Source of the DNA: CAYFUR01 sp964346275
GTDB taxonomy: Bacteria; Sumerlaeota; Sumerlaeia; SLMS01
Length of the DNA stretch: 8,637 bases
Assembly (NCBI GenBank): GCA_964346275.1
Contig: CAYFUR010000134.1
Coordinates: forward strand, 1-8,637
Direction: 5' to 3'
The notes beneath the pieces are model-generated. The model made no database searches, had not been told where the DNA came from, and saw only the letters and a list, made by a program, of their open reading frames with translations. Below are positions 6,114 to 8,637 of the stretch, piece by piece (the first letter of the stretch is position 1; each line of letters starts with the position of its first letter). Both the position numbers and the translations under genes were made by a program.

Positions 6114-6784
6114 GCAATTACACGCTGCAGGCCGGAGTTCGCGAAGCGACCGGCAAAGAAAAAATGAAAAAGCTTCGCCGCGAAGGCAAAGCCCCAGCCA
6201 TCGTTTATGGCATGAAAGATGAACCCGTCTCCCTCGCCCTCGATATCCGCGAGACGGAACTCCTCCTCGGCCGCATCCACGGCGAAAAAGTCCTTGTCGA
6301 TTTGAGCTATGGCGGCAAGAGCGACCGGGTTTTCGTTCGCAACATCCAGCGCGACCCAGCCAAGAATCATCTTCTCCACGTCGACTTTTTCCGCGTCGAC
6401 ATGAAGAAGGAATTCGACACCAAGGTCCCGGTGATCAGTGTTGGAACCCCCAAAGGCGTCAAGGAGGGCGGCTTGCTCGATCATTCGATGTACGAGATCG
6501 CCGTGCGCTGCCTGCCGAAAGACGTCCCGCCCCACATCGAAGTCGACGTCTCCGGGCTGAACATTGGTGACGCCATCCACCTGGCGGATCTGCCGGAGAT
6601 CCCCGGCGTGCAGTTTACGGACTCCGAGGACGCCGTCCTGTTCTCCGTTCATGGTGTCTCTGCCGAGCCCATCCTTCCGGAAGAAGAAGAGGCCGCGGAA
6701 GGCGAAGAAGTCGCCGTGGAATCCACGGAAGGTGAAGAGTCCTCCGAAGAGGGCGAAGGTGGAGGAGAGAAGGAAGAGTCCTAA
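6110..6784 (+). CDS. rplY: 50S ribosomal protein L25, CTC/TL5 long form
   Basis: 224 residues, the two-domain CTC/TL5 type rather than the roughly 94-residue E. coli form. The N-domain (about 1-93) binds 5S rRNA. It shows REATGKEKMKKLRREGKAPAIVYG (split over 11-34), then VRNIQRDPAKNHLLHVDFFRV. The C-domain (about 100-185) includes VPVISVGTPKGVKEGG and EVDVSGLNIGDAIHLADL. A glutamate- and glycine-rich acidic tail fills about 191-224. It stabilises the central protuberance of the large subunit, and in some bacteria the CTC form is stress-related. AAGGA lies 10 bases before the ATG. Transcription probably comes with prs and stops at the hairpin 36 bases downstream of the gene. Confidence 0.95.
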   Translation: MSNYTLQAGVREATGKEKMKKLRREGKAPAIVYGMKDEPVSLALDIRETELLLGRIHGEKVLVDLSYGGKSDRVFVRNIQRDPAKNHLLHVDFFRVDMKKEFDTKVPVISVGTPKGVKEGGLLDHSMYEIAVRCLPKDVPPHIEVDVSGLNIGDAIHLADLPEIPGVQFTDSEDAVLFSVHGVSAEPILPEEEEAAEGEEVAVESTEGEESSEEGEGGGEKEES

Positions 6785-6820
6785 GCTCCCCTCCGAATTC
6801 CTCCCAAGCCGAGCAAACAT

Positions 6821-6873
6821 CTTTTCCCCTGGTGAAGTTTTATTGACTGGCCAGGGGAAAAGTTCTTTCCTTT
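6821..6873 (+). terminator. Intrinsic terminator after rplY
   Basis: A perfect 12-bp inverted repeat, CTTTTCCCCTGG (6821-6832) and CCAGGGGAAAAG (6851-6862), encloses an 18-base loop and is followed by the T-rich run TTCTTTCCTTT. The stem ends in A-T pairs, so it resembles a classical rho-independent terminator. The loop is longer than usual. It is the clearest transcription stop in the window and ends the prs-rplY unit. Confidence 0.8.
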
Positions 6874-6898
6874 AACGCACGTGAACGCCAGATCCCGT

Positions 6899-6908
6899 GG
6901 GGGAGGAG
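6899..6908 (+). promoter_or_regulatory. Strong ribosome binding site of the small exported protein
   Basis: GGGGGAGGAG ends 7 bases before ATG 6916. It supports this otherwise unrecognised short gene as a real coding region. Confidence 0.6.
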
Positions 6909-6915
6909 TTGCGAT

Positions 6916-7248
6916 ATGAAAAGGCGGTATCCCGGATTATCAGCGACGTTTCTGTTTCTCGGCCTGGCCGTGGCCGCAATGGGAACTCTGGCGCTCCAGG
7001 ATTTGAAATCACCGGGGCTCAGCGTTGCCGCTGAACCGGCAACAATCTCCCGCGATTTCCGGGAAAAGCGAGATTGCGGGCGGCCGGAACCCGAACCTGT
7101 CTATAATGGCAATTGGACGCTGGAACTGCGGCAGGTGGATCGCAAGGTTTCCTGGATCCATATCCGGATCTCCCCGGTGCCCGCGAACTGCCCTTCAGAG
7201 AATACGGTCCTTTCCGGCGCTGGGCAGAATTTGCCAATGCCTCTTTGA
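6916..7248 (+). CDS. Small exported protein of unknown function
   Basis: 110 residues, and I do not recognise a family. The N-terminus KRRYPG followed by a hydrophobic stretch at about 9-28 looks like a signal peptide or single membrane anchor, with possible cleavage near the VAA at 37-39. The mature part is about 70 residues with two cysteines (Cys54 in RDCGRP and Cys92 in ANCPS), which could form a disulfide outside the membrane. A short beta-like stretch, GNWTLELRQVDRKVSWIHIRIS, spans about 65-86. It has a very good ribosome binding site and starts 43 bases after the rplY terminator run, so it begins a new unit. The phosphoesterase gene starts 59 bases after its stop, in the same direction. 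The 59-base gap shows nothing recognisable. Confidence 0.6.
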   Translation: MKRRYPGLSATFLFLGLAVAAMGTLALQDLKSPGLSVAAEPATISRDFREKRDCGRPEPEPVYNGNWTLELRQVDRKVSWIHIRISPVPANCPSENTVLSGAGQNLPMPL

Positions 7249-7307
7249 ACTTTACCCGTCATCCAGGCCCTTCCTTCCCCGCGTAAATCTATTTGCGGCA
7301 GGCCGTC

Positions 7308-8637
7308 ATGCTGAGTTGGCTCACGTTTTCCCTGCTTTTTCTCTCCCTCGTGCACCTTTTCCTGTTCGTCTATAATCGGTATCTCCTTTGCCTTCGCGAC
7401 AGCCAGTGGAAGGCGCCCATCCACCAGGCCTGGTTCCTCATCAGCGTGGTTCTACCAACGCTGGCGCTGCTGATCTTCTTTCGAAGCGGCCCCGTGGCCC
7501 AGGCGCTCCGCTTGCAGCCCGATTCCCCGCTGGCCCGGATTCTCTATGTCCTCTTCGTGGCGCTCATTGCCTTCCTCGGGGCCCGGAGCCTCATCTGGTT
7601 CCAGCGGCACGTGGCGCCCGACAAGCCCCACAACTTGATTGATGAAACCGTCGCGGAGCCCGTCGTGCCGCCGGTTGCCTCACGCCTGCCGCGCGGATTC
7701 CGGCGTTTTGAAACCACCGGCGACCTGGTGGTCACCCAGCGGGAAATCGCTGTCCCCGGCATGGCGGCGGCCTTCGACGGCCTGACCATTGCCCAGGTCT
7801 CCGACGTCCATTTCGGCGAGCGCCTGGAGATGGAAAGTTATTTCCTCGGCGTCCAGGAGCTGGTGGCCCAGATCGATCCCGATATCGTCGTGCTGACCGG
7901 TGACTTTGTGGACAACCGGCGCGACATTGCCCGGTCGGTGGAATACCACGCCGGGTTCCGCGGCCGCCTCGCCACGTTTTGCGTTCTGGGGAATCACGAC
8001 TACTGGACGCGGCCGGACCGAATTCTGGATGGCATCGAGAAAACGCCGATCCGCTGGCTCGGCGGGGGAGAGCGCCGCACGCTCAAGCTCTCGGGCCGCC
8101 GGCTGATCTTCACGGGGACGGATTATCCCTGGAACGGGCGCCGGCCCGACTGGCGGCGCCTCGTGCGCCGGGGGACGGGTGACGCCGTCATCCTTCTCAG
8201 CCATACGCCGGACAACGCTCCGGCGGCGGCCCGCCACGGCGCTTCGCTCATCCTGAGCGGCCACAACCACGGCGGCCAGATTTGCCTGCCCGGGATGGGA
8301 CCCTTTATCGTGCCATCGCGCTATGGGCTCAAGTATGCCGAGGGCGTGCATCGCGTCGGCGTGGATTCCGTCCTCAACGTCTCGCGGGGCGTGGGCGTCT
8401 CCAGCGGGGGGATCCGGCTGTTCTGCCGGCCCGAGATCTGTCTGCTGACGCTCCGGGCGCCGTCGGTGGAAGTCATGGCGGGCAAGATCGTCCCGGCCTC
8501 GGCGCTGCTGCGGCCCGCGGAATCCGGCGAAGGCAGCGGCGGCATCCTGGCCAACCGCAGCCGGGGGGTGCGCGGGGCTTGTGGGTCGATGGGCGCCAAG
8601 ATCTCCGTCGACAGCGCCACGATGATGAACAAGGGCC
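7308..8637 (+). CDS. Membrane-anchored calcineurin-like metallophosphoesterase, no stop before window end
   Basis: 443 codons are readable from ATG 7308, and the frame is still open at the right edge. Three hydrophobic segments at about 3-22, 40-58 and 78-98 anchor the N-terminus. The phosphoesterase domain (about 156-383) has the full metal-binding set: SDVHFGE (Asp166, His168), LTGDFVDNR (Asp199), LGNHDYW (Asn229, His230), LLSHTPDN (His299) and SGHNHGGQ (His319, His321). This layout matches YkuE/YaeI-like phosphoesterases, some of which act on lipid or UDP-linked substrates at the membrane. The substrate here is not inferable. Homologues normally end just after a motif like RPEICLLTLR, here at about 374-383. 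The frame instead continues through a non-conserved, GC-rich stretch (384-425) into a DXP-reductoisomerase-like peptide. The start has only a weak GGCAGG-like site. Confidence 0.85.
   Translation, partial: MLSWLTFSLLFLSLVHLFLFVYNRYLLCLRDSQWKAPIHQAWFLISVVLPTLALLIFFRSGPVAQALRLQPDSPLARILYVLFVALIAFLGARSLIWFQRHVAPDKPHNLIDETVAEPVVPPVASRLPRGFRRFETTGDLVVTQREIAVPGMAAAFDGLTIAQVSDVHFGERLEMESYFLGVQELVAQIDPDIVVLTGDFVDNRRDIARSVEYHAGFRGRLATFCVLGNHDYWTRPDRILDGIEKTPIRWLGGGERRTLKLSGRRLIFTGTDYPWNGRRPDWRRLVRRGTGDAVILLSHTPDNAPAAARHGASLILSGHNHGGQICLPGMGPFIVPSRYGLKYAEGVHRVGVDSVLNVSRGVGVSSGGIRLFCRPEICLLTLRAPSVEVMAGKIVPASALLRPAESGEGSGGILANRSRGVRGACGSMGAKISVDSATMMNKG
8581..8637 (+). other. Dxr-like substrate-binding motif at the window edge
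   Basis: In the same frame as the phosphoesterase the last codons read GSMGAKISVDSATMMNKG (426-443). This is the highly conserved segment of 1-deoxy-D-xylulose-5-phosphate reductoisomerase, whose E. coli version has SMGRKISVDSATMMNKG followed by the catalytic Glu231. Ser436, Asn441 and Lys442 correspond to the substrate-binding Ser222, Asn227 and Lys228. The roughly 200 residues that should precede it (NADPH-binding domain and the Asp/Glu metal ligands) are absent. The Trp normally just before the motif is also missing. It is either a dxr remnant fused in frame or a chimeric join at a sequence end. Confidence 0.8.

Noticed and set aside
6844..6876. TTGACT in the terminator loop with TTTAAC downstream as a promoter for the small exported protein
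   Set aside because: The spacer would be 21 bases and the -10 is poor, and the -35 sits in a terminator loop. Not convincing.
7680..8351. Minus-strand frame of about 223 codons opposite the phosphoesterase
   Set aside because: It is an antisense shadow. The plus-strand frame has every metal-ligand motif of the phosphoesterase family.

Overview
This window comes from a moderately GC-rich diderm (Gram-negative-type) bacterium. Evidence for two membranes is a TonB/ExbB/ExbD energy-transduction set and an exported thioredoxin-fold protein. Most of the content is core chromosomal: ParA/ParB with a perfect parS site, tRNA-Gln, PRPP synthetase and ribosomal protein L25. I see no insertion sequence, phage gene or CRISPR array. 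The lineage cannot be fixed by reading alone. A PVC-type or other deep-branching diderm phylum is a guess only.

Layout. (1) 63-626, plus strand: secreted or lipid-facing TlpA/ResA-like thioredoxin with a WCGPC active site. (2) 4615 down to 627, minus strand: five tightly packed genes in the order parA, parB, exbB, exbD, tonB-like. There are 4-bp overlaps at parA/parB and exbB/exbD, a 9-bp gap at exbD/tonB and a 61-bp gap at parB/exbB. The last gene abuts the thioredoxin gene tail to tail with no spacer. (3) 4616-4782: divergent control region with a candidate sigma70 promoter for the parA operon on the minus strand and one for tRNA-Gln on the plus strand. (4) 4783-6784, plus strand: tRNA-Gln(UUG), prs, a possible very basic 23-residue micro-ORF, and rplY/ctc, ending in a strong hairpin terminator at 6821-6873. 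(5) 6916-7248: a small exported protein of unknown function. (6) 7308 to the end: a membrane-anchored calcineurin-like metallophosphoesterase whose frame runs without a stop into a peptide that is unmistakably the conserved substrate-binding motif of DXP reductoisomerase.

How the genes work together. ParA, ParB and parS form a chromosome-partition module, with the parS centromere written into the first codons of parA. ExbB/ExbD/TonB use the proton-motive force of the inner membrane to drive transport or envelope functions at the outer membrane. Prs makes PRPP for nucleotide, His and Trp synthesis. L25 binds 5S rRNA.

The points most worth checking are the parS inside parA, the co-directional packing of partition and energy-transduction genes, the micro-ORF that overlaps the rplY start by ATGA, and the Dxr-like in-frame tail at the right edge. 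The last may be a real fused remnant or an assembly chimera. I did not find a convincing new defence or mobile system.
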